Source: Agarophyton chilense (taxonomy: Eukaryota > Rhodophyta > Florideophyceae > Gracilariales > Gracilariaceae). From it: a DNA stretch of 64,000 nucleotides. Every line of letters starts with the position of its first letter. Within the stretch, counting starts at the first letter, position 1. This document shows positions 9,426 through 19,809 of this stretch, in pieces. The notes beneath the pieces are model-generated. The model ran no database searches, was not told the origin of the DNA, and worked only from the letters and a program-made list of their open reading frames with translations. The position numbers were made by a program, and so were the translations under genes. Where the stretch lies: positions 248,001 through 312,000 of the forward strand of contig JARGXX010000068.1 of the NCBI GenBank assembly GCA_030374765.1. Reading direction: 5' to 3'.

Positions 9426-11156
9426 ATGGCCACGCCACCACCCGACGCCCAACAACACCCCCCCGAGCAGTCCGAGCAGTCCGAGCAGTCCGAGCAGTCC
9501 GCGCACGACGCGCTGCGCCACGCCGCCGCACACGCACAAACCATCCGTCTGGCACCGCTTCTACAAGATGTCAACCGCACTGCGCGCATGAGCGCCACCC
9601 ACAACGGTTTGTACCTGGACTATTCGCGTCAGCTTCTCTCCGAATCCGCCCTCCACGCCCTCATACACCGTTTACCATCTGCCGTTTCCCTGCGCGATCG
9701 CATTCATGCCATGTTTGCCGCGCACAAAATCAATGCTACCGAACAACGTGCCGTGCTTCACGTCGCCTTGCGTGCCCCGTCACACGCCCATTTCATAGTG
9801 GACCACGTCGATGTTGTGCCGCACGTGCATGCCGTGCTTGACGCCATTGCTTCGTTTTCGCATCAGGTGCGTCTCGGTCAGCGTTTGGGCGCCACAGGAC
9901 AAATATTGCGTGATGTGGTGGCTATCGGTATTGGTGGCTCGTATTTAGGCCCGCAGTTTGTGTTTGAGGCCTTGCGTATGCATCCCGATGCTGCCCGTGC
10001 TGCTGCCAACCGTCGTCTGCGCTTTTTGGCAAACGTTGACCCGGTCGACGTGGCGCGTGCGCGTGAGGGACTCAATCCAGCCACTACGCTCGTCGTCGTC
10101 ATCTCCAAGACCTTCACCACCGCCGAAACCATGCTCAACGCCCGCACCATGCGCGCCTGGCTCGTCGACGCACTGGGAGAACATGCTGTCGCAAAACATA
10201 TCGTCGCCGTTAGTACCAACCTCACGGCTGCCCAACAATTCGGGATTGAAAAGCAAAACGTGTTCGGCTTCTGGGATTGGGTCGGCGGTCGCTACTCCGT
10301 GTGCTCCGCCGTCGGTGTTCTGCCGCTTGCATTACAATATGGTTTTGATATTGTGCGCCAATTCTTGGATGGCGCACATGATATGGATGAACACTTTCGT
10401 TGCGCACCGTTTCATCAAAACTTGCCCGTGCTTATGGGACTCATCGGCGTGTGGAACTGTACGTTTTTGGGACATGCGTCGCGTGCGTTGCTGCCGTATC
10501 AGCAGGCGTTGCTCAAGTTGGCACCGCACATTCAGCAGGTGGACATGGAAAGCAATGGAAAGCGCGTGAGGTTGGACGGCTCGGCGTTGGCGGCGCCTGC
10601 CGGCCCCGTCAACTTTGGCGAGCCAGGCACAAATGGTCAACACTCCTTCTACCAGCTCATTCACCAGGGGCGCGTGGTACCGTGCGACTTTGTCGGCGTC
10701 ATTCGCTCACAAGTGCCCATTGCGCTTGACGACCAACGCGTGTGCAATCATGACGAACTCATGAGCAACTTCTTCGCGCAGCCCGACGCCCTGGCCGTGG
10801 GCAAATCCGCTCAACAATGTCGCGCCGAGGGCGTGTGTGAAGAACTTGTGCCGCACAAAACATTCCCCGGAAACCGCCCCAGCTCAGTGCTGCTTATGAA
10901 CGAACTCACCCCGTTCTCCACGGGACAATTGCTGGCCTTGTTCGAACATCGAACCGCCGTGGAGGGCTTTGTGTGGGGTATCAACTCGTTTGACCAGTGG
11001 GGGGTCGAGCTGGGTAAGGTTCTTGCAAAAAGCGTGCGAGAACAATTGTTTGTGTCGCGCACGCAGCACGTGCCTGTTAGCGGCTTCAATGCGTCTACTA
11101 CGGCGCTGCTTAACAAATTCCTGGCCGGCTCCGTGTCCAAGGCGCCGCCCGCGTGA
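9426..11156 (+). CDS. GPI: Glucose-6-phosphate isomerase
   Basis: This 576-residue enzyme interconverts glucose-6-phosphate and fructose-6-phosphate in glycolysis, gluconeogenesis and floridean-starch metabolism. Visible hallmarks: GIGGSYLGP (168-176), SKTFTTAET (227-235), [12 protein letters not shown] (280-291; catalytic R289), [15 protein letters not shown] (397-411; catalytic E399 and H406) and [14 protein letters not shown] (518-531; K531). Length and all signatures fit the eukaryotic/proteobacterial-type enzyme. The start ATG has A at -3 and G at +4. The N-terminus carries four tandem EQS triplets (14-25) from a GAGCAGTCC repeat, and no clear plastid transit peptide, so a cytosolic location is likely. 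No introns. It is followed only 279 bp later by the V-ATPase H gene on the same strand. Confidence 0.97.
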   Translation: MATPPPDAQQHPPEQSEQSEQSEQSAHDALRHAAAHAQTIRLAPLLQDVNRTARMSATHNGLYLDYSRQLLSESALHALIHRLPSAVSLRDRIHAMFAAHKINATEQRAVLHVALRAPSHAHFIVDHVDVVPHVHAVLDAIASFSHQVRLGQRLGATGQILRDVVAIGIGGSYLGPQFVFEALRMHPDAARAAANRRLRFLANVDPVDVARAREGLNPATTLVVVISKTFTTAETMLNARTMRAWLVDALGEHAVAKHIVAVSTNLTAAQQFGIEKQNVFGFWDWVGGRYSVCSAVGVLPLALQYGFDIVRQFLDGAHDMDEHFRCAPFHQNLPVLMGLIGVWNCTFLGHASRALLPYQQALLKLAPHIQQVDMESNGKRVRLDGSALAAPAGPVNFGEPGTNGQHSFYQLIHQGRVVPCDFVGVIRSQVPIALDDQRVCNHDELMSNFFAQPDALAVGKSAQQCRAEGVCEELVPHKTFPGNRPSSVLLMNELTPFSTGQLLALFEHRTAVEGFVWGINSFDQWGVELGKVLAKSVREQLFVSRTQHVPVSGFNASTTALLNKFLAGSVSKAPPA

Positions 11157-11281
11157 GGGAGCGCGCCTCCTCTTTTCTTTTTTTTGTTTAAAAACTTGAA
11201 AAAGTGTCGTCGTCGTCGCCTTTGCTCTGTCGTTTGCATTAAATGCAATTCTGCCGTCGCACACCGGACATACAGATACCC

Positions 11282-11432
11282 TGCCCCCTCCCTCCCTCCC
11301 CTTCCCTCCTTCCCCTTGCCTGCTTCCCCTTTCCTGCTTCCCCTTTCCTGCTTCCCCTTTCCTGCTTCCCCTTCCCTCCCCCGTTCCCCCTTTCCCCCCC
11401 TTCCCCCTTTTTCCCAACCCCCACCCGCCGCC
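11282..11432. repeat. 150-bp homopyrimidine tract with 14-bp minisatellite, V-ATPase H promoter/5' UTR
   Basis: The plus strand is almost purely C and T for about 150 bp up to the V-ATPase H start. Inside, a 14-bp unit (CTGCTTCCCCTTTC) recurs about four times near 11318-11376. Such mirror-like polypurine/polypyrimidine DNA can form triplexes and is a plausible promoter or leader element in the 279-bp gap between GPI and VHA-H. Confidence 0.7.
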
Positions 11433-11435
11433 GGC

Positions 11436-13070
11436 ATGCTCGCCACCCCCGCGCCGGTGTGGCCATGGCCGTGGCCGTGGCCGCTACCCGCGCCGAACGG
11501 CACTGCCGCCACCACCACCACCACCACCACCACCACCACCACCACCGCCGCCACAGACGAGCATCTGGCCGAGCTGCACGCGTACCAAAGCGCCGTCGCC
11601 GCCGGCGCGTCCCAACGCGCCGCCCTTCTTTCCAAGCGTATCGGCCATGTTGTTCACGCCCTCGTGTGCGTCGCCGGCGCCGTCAATAGTCGCGCCCACA
11701 TGTTACGCGCCGTCGCTATGCTGCGTCACGTCTTGGCCGGGGCCGACCTTCCTCTGCTGCGTCGCGCCGTGCGCGGCTATGTCGCCATCGCTTTCCGTCC
11801 ACACCCCCCCCCCGCTCCCGCCTCACCTGTATCCCCGCCTTCGTCCCCACTATCCCCGCCACCGTCACAGTCGCCGCCCCCTCCCCCTCCCCCGCCCCCG
11901 CTACAGCCGCACCACGGTGCCGCGGTCGGCCCGGCCTTCCTGCGTCCGTTGGCAAACATCGCCGTCAATCGCGTCGCAGATAAGCAGTTGTCGGCCGCCG
12001 CAGCAGACTCTCTGGCCTTTCTGTTGGGCTGCGCATCGCTGGACACCGGCGTTGATAAGGCCATCCCGTCACACATTTGTCATCAGGCCGATTTGCAGAC
12101 GCGTCGCGTCATTGCCATGCTTATCACCGAAATCGTCCTCACTTCCTCGCCGCCCGCCTTGCGTGCACTCGCAAAACTCCTGCGTAGAGATGCTGCACGT
12201 CGCATGTTCTGTCAAAAGCACGGCGTGTCCACGCTGGCTTCCATGCTGCGCACCACGCCGCATCACGCCTTCACCGCCATTGGCGAGCAGGTGGCCAGCG
12301 CGCAGTTGGATGCTGATCCCGTCGACGCCTCGTACCACGCTGTGTTCGCCGTTTGGATGCTCTCCTTTGCTAAGCATCCGCACGTAGTGCACATGTTTCT
12401 TGACAACGTCTTGTCGTCCGGACTTGTCGGCGTGCTGGCCGATTTGCTCAACCACTCCAGCGGACAAAAGTTGAAGATTGCGCGCGTCACGCTGGCAAGC
12501 CTGCGAAACATGGCCACCGGCTCCACTGAGCTTCACCGAAAACTGCGTCGCCACCTGCTGACCACGCACATTCCGCACAGCTTGCAGCGCATCATGCACA
12601 TGACTGCTGGCGCCGGTTCGCTCATCGGAAAGGACGACGATGCCATGGCCGACGCGCACGCCTTGCAACTGCTTCTTGTACATGAAAACACCTCCATGTC
12701 CTCGCTGCACGCCTATGTGACCGAGGTGAAGCACGGCGCCTTGCATTGGTCCCCTGTGCACAACGACACCGTCTTCTGGCAGAACAACGCCCCCAAGCTC
12801 GTTGACACTCATCGAGACGTGTTGCACCGCTTGTCCGATACCATTGCGAGCGACGAGACCAGCGATGAGGAGACGCTCATCGCATGCCACGACTTGGCCT
12901 GTATCATCCAATATTCTCCGACTGGACGCCATGCCGTCGCGTCGCTTCCCGGCCTCAAAACACGCCTCATGAAGCTCATGACATCGGCGCTTGATCTTCA
13001 ACTCAGACAAAAGGCGTTGAGCTGCGTGCAACTCATCTTGTTGTCCGGAAGGCGTATCGAAACTCTATAA
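11436..13070 (+). CDS. VHA-H: V-type proton ATPase subunit H
   Basis: This 544-residue protein is the regulatory H subunit (Vma13) of the V1 sector, which couples and silences the vacuolar proton pump. The C-terminal 130 residues are diagnostic: EVKHGALHWSPVHNDTVFW followed by an Asn-Ala-rich stretch, then HDLACIIQYSPTGRHAV and a closing helix, matching the family's G-x-L-x-WSPVH-x-x-x-FW and HD(I/L)xxxxxxxPxGR motifs. The middle is all-helical, as expected for its HEAT/armadillo repeats. It is longer than usual (about 440-480) because of low-complexity inserts: WP repeats (9-16), twelve consecutive Thr (26-37) and a Pro/Ser-rich loop (about 120-160). The ATG at 11436 is the first in frame after the pyrimidine tract. 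No introns. It ends about 350 bp from the convergent sensor kinase. Confidence 0.9.
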   Translation: MLATPAPVWPWPWPWPLPAPNGTAATTTTTTTTTTTTAATDEHLAELHAYQSAVAAGASQRAALLSKRIGHVVHALVCVAGAVNSRAHMLRAVAMLRHVLAGADLPLLRRAVRGYVAIAFRPHPPPAPASPVSPPSSPLSPPPSQSPPPPPPPPPLQPHHGAAVGPAFLRPLANIAVNRVADKQLSAAAADSLAFLLGCASLDTGVDKAIPSHICHQADLQTRRVIAMLITEIVLTSSPPALRALAKLLRRDAARRMFCQKHGVSTLASMLRTTPHHAFTAIGEQVASAQLDADPVDASYHAVFAVWMLSFAKHPHVVHMFLDNVLSSGLVGVLADLLNHSSGQKLKIARVTLASLRNMATGSTELHRKLRRHLLTTHIPHSLQRIMHMTAGAGSLIGKDDDAMADAHALQLLLVHENTSMSSLHAYVTEVKHGALHWSPVHNDTVFWQNNAPKLVDTHRDVLHRLSDTIASDETSDEETLIACHDLACIIQYSPTGRHAVASLPGLKTRLMKLMTSALDLQLRQKALSCVQLILLSGRRIETL

Positions 13071-13157
13071 CTGTACTTTACAAATCGAACCGCGGGAGAA
13101 GAAGTTGTATGTACATATACCCGTCTCCATATAGTTTTAGCCCAGGCGATGCCCACA

Positions 13158-13211
13158 CTCAGCCCTCAGCCCTCAGCCCTCAGCCCTCAGCCCCCCCCCC
13201 CCCCCCCCCCC
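13158..13211. repeat. Heptamer minisatellite plus poly-C run
   Basis: Five tandem copies of CTCAGCC run into about 21 consecutive C residues, between the convergent 3' ends of the V-ATPase H and sensor-kinase genes. The heptamer resembles but does not equal plant telomeric repeats, and nothing else suggests a telomere here. Confidence 0.8.
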
Positions 13212-13417
13212 GCCATCGTACGGCTGGGTGACGCACGGCCGTGAAACCAACCCTCTTCCGCCTCGGACGTACATCCTTCCGTTATTCCCAAGTCGTCGCT
13301 GCCCGCCCCGCAACACACCGCCCTACCCTACAGCTGCACACAACTTCTTCAGCAAAAAGCAACAGCGCTTCCCCTCGTGCCAATGGACTCGGCGAGCAAA
13401 CCCCATCCACCACCGCG

Positions 13418-15103
13418 TCATCGTGACGGCCTTTGGAAACGAAGCACAACCGCAGACCCCACTGTTTTGCTTTTCTCACTCTCGTCCTTCTTCTCTTCGC
13501 TTCGGGGGTCGAGTGCGGAAGGGAGCGGGCTCACCAACTCAATGTGTACATTACAAGCTTCTAACAACCCCTTAACAACCGCAAGCCCAATTCCGCTCCC
13601 CTCAACACCCGTTTGCGACGCTGCCGATCCTCGATAGCCAAAGTCCCAAACAATTTGCTTATCGCTCTCTGTAAAACCATACCCGGTATCCCATACTATA
13701 ATCTCCACACATCCGTCTCCGTTATCCTCCGCACGCGACGCCAGAAGCAAACCTGCGTGCGCGCCGGGAGGTGAATACTTCATAGAGTTGTCAAGAAGGT
13801 TTCCAATCGCCTCGCGGATGAACTTTTCGATTGCTAGAACTGGAGGTGCGTCCTCATCAATTGTAGCGCTAAAGTGCACGCCTTGCTGCTCCCCAATCAT
13901 GGAGTAAATGTCGCAGATTGGCTGCAAGACATCAGACAACCATAGAAGCTGTCTCTCACCGTCGGCCTCACCGTCGGCCTCACCGTCGGCCTCCCCGTGC
14001 TGTGCAGCATCAAGCCCGGACATCAACCCGCCCGCAAAATCTTTAACCTCTGCCGTTTCCACAACACCGTCAAAATTGAAGTCATCGTCGCCATACATTT
14101 CTCCTGCCGGAAGCGCCAGGGTTTCTCCGGCTTCGTCGAGAGGCTTGAGCAGATCATCAACTCTCATGGCTTCTTTGATCATGCTCCTTGCTGTCTCACG
14201 GTTTACATCTCCCGCCGGAAGCCGCCGCAACAACAGTTGGCCAAGTGTGACCAATGCCGTTATTGGAGAACGAACCTGATGTAGCGTTGTTCTCAACAGT
14301 GTGTGGATAGAGCCGATTAAAGAGCTGTTCGCCTCCCACATGCTCTCTTTGGCAGACGACCTAGTTTCCAAAGCTGCAGCGAGAGCAATGCTCTTGCCAA
14401 CCATGTCAGATTTTCTAATGTCCTGTTTCGACCACGGCCCCCACCTCTGCCCCGGCGGTGGTGGGTTCTTTTGAGGCACAAGCACGAGAGAACCCGCAAG
14501 CACGTGATTGTATTCGATGGGAATACAGAGGCTTCCATCCGGCATGAGGATTCCTCCTTCGCTTCCAACTCGCGTGAACGGAAAGTCTGGAAATATCCAT
14601 TTCGCTGGAATACCGCCGGGCAGTCGCTTCGAGGTTGTCACATCTTCCAATTCAGTCTGGCCTGCCGTCCCGAAACTAATCCACACTCGAGCAGGAGTTT
14701 CATCCGAAACAGACGAGTGCGCAATTAAGGGGATGAATTCCAGCGCCCCTGTGTCGGAGTTCTCATGACGAAAGAACAAGGTAACCTGAGCCAGATTTTG
14801 TACGGTGGTACTTAAGAGCGAAAGTTGTGCATCGCATAGTTGCACGAAATCCTCGCTCCATGCTCTGAACTCGTCTTCTGTCTCGGTGAACGCGTGCAGA
14901 ACTTGTTGATTGATGGGGTTGTGGAGTTGTGAATGCGGGCTCTTTTGAGCGCTAGTCTTGTCGGCTTTTGCGAGGGTGAGAGTGAGTGTCTTGCGAGCGT
15001 GGGCTGCGGAGTGCTGCGGGCGACGGGACGTATTGTTGAGGAATGGCGCCGAAGAGCGTTGCAGCGGCACGCTCACAGAGAATGCAACTGAATGCTGTAA
15101 CAT
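13418..15103 (-). CDS. CSK: Chloroplast sensor kinase-like histidine kinase (CSK/Hik2 type)
   Basis: This 561-residue two-component kinase is probably plastid-located: the first 45-60 residues are acid-poor and rich in Ser, Arg, Thr and Ala, like a transit peptide. A GAF-like sensor region spans about 75-210. The H-box reads LHQVRSPITAL with the phospho-accepting His at 275. It is followed by LGQLLLRRL, very like the QVRNP..ALRTFGKLL..R signature of chloroplast sensor kinases and cyanobacterial Hik2. The ATPase domain has the N-box EAIGNLLDNS (431-440), G1 box DTGYGF (472-477) and G2 box GSGIGLAV (502-509). CSK in algae links plastoquinone redox state to plastid transcription, and in land plants the His is lost; here it is present. 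A GEAD tetrapeptide repeated three times (about 370-382) arises from a 12-bp repeat and sits in an acidic insert. A C-terminal Lys/Glu/Ser patch follows. No introns. Confidence 0.88.
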   Translation of the reverse strand: MLQHSVAFSVSVPLQRSSAPFLNNTSRRPQHSAAHARKTLTLTLAKADKTSAQKSPHSQLHNPINQQVLHAFTETEDEFRAWSEDFVQLCDAQLSLLSTTVQNLAQVTLFFRHENSDTGALEFIPLIAHSSVSDETPARVWISFGTAGQTELEDVTTSKRLPGGIPAKWIFPDFPFTRVGSEGGILMPDGSLCIPIEYNHVLAGSLVLVPQKNPPPPGQRWGPWSKQDIRKSDMVGKSIALAAALETRSSAKESMWEANSSLIGSIHTLLRTTLHQVRSPITALVTLGQLLLRRLPAGDVNRETARSMIKEAMRVDDLLKPLDEAGETLALPAGEMYGDDDFNFDGVVETAEVKDFAGGLMSGLDAAQHGEADGEADGEADGERQLLWLSDVLQPICDIYSMIGEQQGVHFSATIDEDAPPVLAIEKFIREAIGNLLDNSMKYSPPGAHAGLLLASRAEDNGDGCVEIIVWDTGYGFTESDKQIVWDFGYRGSAASQTGVEGSGIGLAVVKGLLEACNVHIELVSPLPSALDPRSEEKKDESEKSKTVGSAVVLRFQRPSR

Positions 15104-16193
15104 TGAGCAATGGCGGGGCGCTCGTCGTCGTTACGCCGCAGGTTGCTCGAGGATGGTGGTGGCACTGTACTTCGTTTTGCCAAGCAAGTGCACATTAACG
15201 GGAATCCGAGAGGACGGTCGGTCGTTTTTAAGATAATATGTGAAACTGGATCGTCAATTACTTATTTTGTGGTGAGCAAATGACGATTTCCCACTGGGAG
15301 TCAGCCGCCAAGAATTGGTGACAATTGAACCCTGAGAACACTCAAGAACCCCTCTCCCTGTGAAGTTCGCGTTACCACCATCTCTACCTACAACTCACCT
15401 CTCATGGGTACAAGGGGGCGTATACGAAGGTCAAGGTAGGTGTTGACGGTGTATCTCTTTGTGCCTTCAGCACGAGACGCGACGTGGGGAAACCCACTAG
15501 CGCCTTGCGTCTCGAGAGTAGCGTTAGAGCAGCGTTAGAGTATCTTTCAGGACTTTTAATCCGCCGCGCGAGAGCGTGGCTCTTTCGCATCCACTCCACC
15601 CCTCCCTTCCACCGTGCCTTGCGGCGTTTTGGTTTCTTCGAGATAGCCAGCTAAGCAGACCTTTAGAGCTCCCGACTATCCGTCAGCGAATCTGGCATGC
15701 GAATGAACCTCGGTGAACAACACCACCACGAACTATAGAATTCACTCTGGTCACCCAGGATGCCGTCTCAATATGACTAGCACGATGTACTTATGGCAAC
15801 ACACGTCATACCGTTCATTCCGAAGAGCAGTCTCACCTCTCCCACGCTCGCGTCACGACATCCATCGGAACATGTCGGGGACCCTTTCCAGCCTCAAACC
15901 TCAATCCGAGTTCGACTTATCACATGGCCTGCACGGTGCTTGTCGATTTGACACCAATGTACCTTATTACGATGATACTGCATTGGGTTGGCCATAATTA
16001 CAGCTTCAAAAACCATTATTTTTACGTACTCTCACAGGGATGATGAAATACTTTTCAAAAAAAAGGTGTAAGAGTCATCTATAATCGTCGAAATAGCCCT
16101 CATCAACCCTATGACGATTCTGTGCCGGAAAGAGGAACTGGGCAGCCCGCTTCCTCCCGTGCGCAATAATCCTGCATTCCTAGTCTTCATTCA

Positions 16194-16214
16194 ACTTCTT
16201 TTAACAAAAGAAGT
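16194..16214. repeat. Inverted repeat, 9-bp arms
   Basis: ACTTCTTTT and AAAAGAAGT flank AAC. It is 123 bp from a second, longer palindrome, in a stretch without a gene. Confidence 0.5.
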
Positions 16215-16336
16215 GATCTTTGCAGCAAGACTAGGAAGCGCATCGCCGTGCCATTGAGCGGTCTGCGTGAGTACACAAACATGTGTGTGAATTTCGCACT
16301 ATCTTCGTCTCAACCAACCTGCAAGAACTATCATCG

Positions 16337-16366
16337 TAAGATATGTACCCTTCGGTACATATCTTA
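16337..16366. repeat. Perfect 13-bp inverted repeat
   Basis: TAAGATATGTACC and GGTACATATCTTA are separated by CTTC. The layout, 13-bp perfect arms with a 3-4 base spacer, is the same as at 7032-7060, although the sequences differ. No coding region overlaps it. Confidence 0.6.
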
Positions 16367-17240
16367 TCTAATTTTCTGATGCCACTCTGTCTTGTCTCGT
16401 CAGAACTAATGCATGGCTCAAAGCCCCATGACCCGAGATCGAGACTGTCATGCTCGATAGAAGGCATCAGTGTGGTTGCGCAGTGCCAACCAGCAATGAC
16501 CTGACCCCACTTTCGGACCGTGACTCACCCCGATATCTATGAGCATGAATGCGTTTAGACCTACGCAAGTTTTTGAGCCCGCAGATATTCGGCGCAAATG
16601 CACTCAGTCTAGTGAACGGCACACCAATCGCAATGGAAGAGCTTCCACATGCATGATGCTGCTTTCGTGGAAACGCAGCCATAAGGACCACCAATAAGTG
16701 TGATGATTTCTACTTCTCAAATGCCACGTAGACAAAATGGTTGTCAAGGGACTATCAAAATGGAGAATCATCTGATTGCTCTTGGAATTACTAATTGTGT
16801 TGGTGTGTCCTCATGCCCAGCGTGTCAGATCTCACCATGTGCAGCCCAGCTTCATGAGGCCGTCCAGCAAGACAGCGTGACATCTGCGATACTTTTTTTG
16901 AATAACATCTCTCTAGAGAGAGATTAACAAGAGCTCTCAACACCAGATTGCCCACAGCCGTTGAGAATCATAAATCCACCCAAGACACCACTATGGCTTC
17001 AAAAGGTGCGAATGTCATTTGGCGAGGCCACTGTACAGAAAGCAGTAACATGTTACCTAGTTCATCCTGCGTACCGTGCAAAAGGTGATCCAGACTTTTT
17101 CTCGGCCAGACTATCGCTTATCAGAACAAAGTAGCTCATGGCTCCGAAATACATATAAACCCTACGAAGATGTACCATTCCACAGTTCAGAGACGGCATT
17201 TCACGTTTCATCATTCGTACGCAAAAGCTCTGACTCTGAT

Positions 17241-18596
17241 ATGAGCGAAAGAAGCGCCTGTGCGACGTTTTGCCCCCTGACCCTTGTACTTGCGTGCGTA
17301 ATCTTGTGTCGAGGTGTTATAGCAGGAAGTTGTGCCTCGCCGTCTCCCAGCGCCGGTGCCACCCCCTCGATCTCTCCCTTACCTTGGCACCATGATCGAT
17401 ACTTCTACTACTCCAACAAAGCACCTGTCATTAATGCGCTTAAAACAGTGCCAGGCTTCACAGAAACGGTCGACCGAACGCTTGAAATATTAAGGACCAC
17501 AGAGGACAACATCCTTGACTCCCAAAAGGCCAGGTTTCATGGCTCTTCCAGGTCTCGTTTTCGACCGCAGCAACCAAGGAATGCCCGCCGTCGTGATTCG
17601 TTGCTGCCGACATGCAATTTGGAAGATAAAGTGTGGGACAGCGCAGCTGCTTCACTTATGAAAGGAGTTTTCAATCGTAATTATTCGTCCACTTGCGTAA
17701 CAAATGTATTTCCTGAAGAACAAGAAGAGAGAGCGTGGTATGATGTAATATCTGCTTTCCGGAGCAAGCTCAATGCCAGTGCCAGGTTGATTAATCAGCA
17801 GGCCGGTGCCGAGTATCCCAATCCCGATACCGTTTACAATTTTCCGTTTGTTACTAGTACTGAGACTTGTTTGATAAACGCAATTGGTGCGTATCGGTTA
17901 GATGATGCTTGGTATGTCAACGTTGCAATCACTAATGAATTGAAGTCGAAACACTTGGAAGACCATGGACGACTGTATCTCATCGAATATATGGGAAGCA
18001 ATGGAACGCATGCAAATATGACGTTACGAGAGCCTTCAAACGGCTACCAAATGCATTCTGATGCTAGTACTCTCCACGTGAACGACAGTGGTTCAGGTTC
18101 ACCGAACTTCTTCAAGCCTACTCCGTTTACAGAAAACATCGCGCTGATTAGGGCACTTGACAAAGTTCAGTTGTATTGGCAACAAGCTCACGATGCAACC
18201 AGTCTTTCAAGCATTTTCATTCTCTTTCTTCCACTTTTTCTCAACATTCTTCCTATTGCGATGTTTGCCGACGTTACCAGATTATCTATGTTATTTTATT
18301 CACTGCTGAGCGATATATTGACGACAGTGCCACTAGCTATAAAAGGAGTTGAACTCATACATATCGGATCGACAACGACGGTGGGAGTTGTGATTCGTAT
18401 GACTTCTTTTCATAATGGCACGCGACCGACTGAGGCGGGGGCTGAAGTTTTTCTCGCATCTTGTCAAACAAAAGCAGGCGTTTACAATGCTGGAATTGCG
18501 TTTCTGGTCATTGCGATTGCGTTCATGGTGGTTGGGCTCATATTAGAAGTGGTTGTGAGACAACTGGTGGCGCAACGGAGAATGAAGCTGACGTGA
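17241..18596 (+). CDS. Unrecognised secreted/membrane protein, paralogue A
   Basis: This 451-residue protein belongs to no family I recognise. The ATG at 17241 opens a signal peptide (hydrophobic core about residues 11-28), followed by a Ser/Pro/Thr-rich linker and a PWHxxRYF motif. A largely hydrophilic, presumably lumenal or extracellular domain of about 270 residues follows, with several Cys and N-glycosylation sequons. The C-terminal part has hydrophobic segments starting at ILFLPLFLNILPIAMFADV, continuing through LLSDILTTVPLAIKGVELI, and ending with a final anchor, GIAFLVIAIAFMVVGLILEV, before a short basic tail. It is clearly homologous along its whole length to the gene at 19810-21294, so the pair arose by tandem duplication. 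A longer in-frame upstream extension lacks an ATG before 17241 and would bury the signal peptide. Confidence 0.8.
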   Translation: MSERSACATFCPLTLVLACVILCRGVIAGSCASPSPSAGATPSISPLPWHHDRYFYYSNKAPVINALKTVPGFTETVDRTLEILRTTEDNILDSQKARFHGSSRSRFRPQQPRNARRRDSLLPTCNLEDKVWDSAAASLMKGVFNRNYSSTCVTNVFPEEQEERAWYDVISAFRSKLNASARLINQQAGAEYPNPDTVYNFPFVTSTETCLINAIGAYRLDDAWYVNVAITNELKSKHLEDHGRLYLIEYMGSNGTHANMTLREPSNGYQMHSDASTLHVNDSGSGSPNFFKPTPFTENIALIRALDKVQLYWQQAHDATSLSSIFILFLPLFLNILPIAMFADVTRLSMLFYSLLSDILTTVPLAIKGVELIHIGSTTTVGVVIRMTSFHNGTRPTEAGAEVFLASCQTKAGVYNAGIAFLVIAIAFMVVGLILEVVVRQLVAQRRMKLT

Positions 18597-19809
18597 GAAT
18601 GGACGGCTGAAGCACTTGAGGTATCTATTGTATATTGCAATATTAGTCATTTGTCGATATTATGTCTGTATGCATTACAGCTGATGACATTTCATTTCGG
18701 TTCAGGAGGAAGGTGAAGATTATTAGCGAAATGATTATGGAACTCGACACAACTTAACACAGAGGTCAGCCAAAATGATGGCCAGCCAACCCGTAGATGT
18801 TAGTAGAAAAGAATTTGCTCATGTTCGAATATGAGTAGGGCAACGAACATAAGTGCACCCAAAAATAAAAACTCGACAAAGGTGAATTGAGATGCGCAGA
18901 AAAGGTAGTTGGAAGGAATTCATGGAACGATGGGATTCATGGTAAAGGGGGATTGCTACCGTTGGTACAGTATCCACGGGCCAACTCCTTGACTGTTTGA
19001 CCGTTTAACCGTTACAGTTCGTACCTACATATGAGACCTAGTTAGATATTACTGGTGCGGCTTATCACTTGCTTCACATTTCATATATGTGGCATAACGC
19101 ACGATCGCCTAGCTAGAAATTACTGCAGCACAGTTTTCTTTCTCAGCAAAGCGCAGGATGCTTCGGGAACCTTGCTTCTAGTAGACGACATGTTATCGTG
19201 CACCTCAATATCGGGAGAGAAAATCCAAAAGTTTGAAGAATTGTCGCACATCTTCCGATGGTCCGGGAAGGTTGCTCATCGTTTAACTCAGTCCGCGAAT
19301 GGTTCAATAACGTTTCCATGCACACAAGCCGGCGATTCATGTTGGGCTCCTTCAAATGCACGGTCGTAAATATTTTCGGTGATGAGACCAATTATCTCCA
19401 GGTCCGCTGCGGCTCCCGATTTCAAAAGAACACCACGACGAATCATTATATGGTGCCACGGCGGTGCGAGCCGATTGGCCGACCTCGGTTGCGCATGACG
19501 ATGCACCTTTCTTTTTCCCTCGCTGCCTCGCTGCGTACATAGCCTGATATCTGTCTGAGTAAGAAATGATGTGCAACACATACCGAGCGTACTGCCGCAC
19601 TATTATTTCTTCCAACGTGTACCGTTGCGCAGCCATGACATCGTGGAACGAAAGCACACCAAAGTGAAAAGTCTTCCTTCCTTACGTCTACTTCTTTGAG
19701 AATCGAAAGAGTATTTGCTCGACCTGTCGTCGTCTGATTGTTGTTGCTTCCTTTGACACAGCGTGCTTTCCGATTCATGCTTCTTTTTCTCTAGTGAGCC
19801 ACTTCAGTC
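18597..19809. other. Intergenic between paralogues
   Basis: About 1.2 kb holding the 3' flank of paralogue A and the promoter of paralogue B. No remnant of a third paralogue or other gene is visible. Confidence 0.5.

Larger units (their letters stand above)
15104..17240. other. Intergenic, no supported gene
   Basis: About 2.1 kb between the sensor kinase start and the first paralogue. Only short unrecognised frames occur. Two hairpin-forming inverted repeats are listed separately. Base composition is less GC-rich than in the preceding island. Confidence 0.5.

Noticed and set aside
8740-9841. Two plus-strand frames of 283 and 323 codons between the zinc-finger and GPI genes
   Set aside because: Composition is Arg/Ala/Cys/Pro-rich from GC repeats, one overlaps the GPI start, and no family pattern is seen.
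12069-13031. 320-codon minus-strand frame opposite V-ATPase H
   Set aside because: Shadow of a GC-biased coding region; V-ATPase H signatures are on the plus strand and this frame has none.
13158-13211. Telomere-like repeat
   Set aside because: The heptamer CTCAGCC does not equal known telomeric units, occurs only five times and lies between genes; a simple minisatellite.
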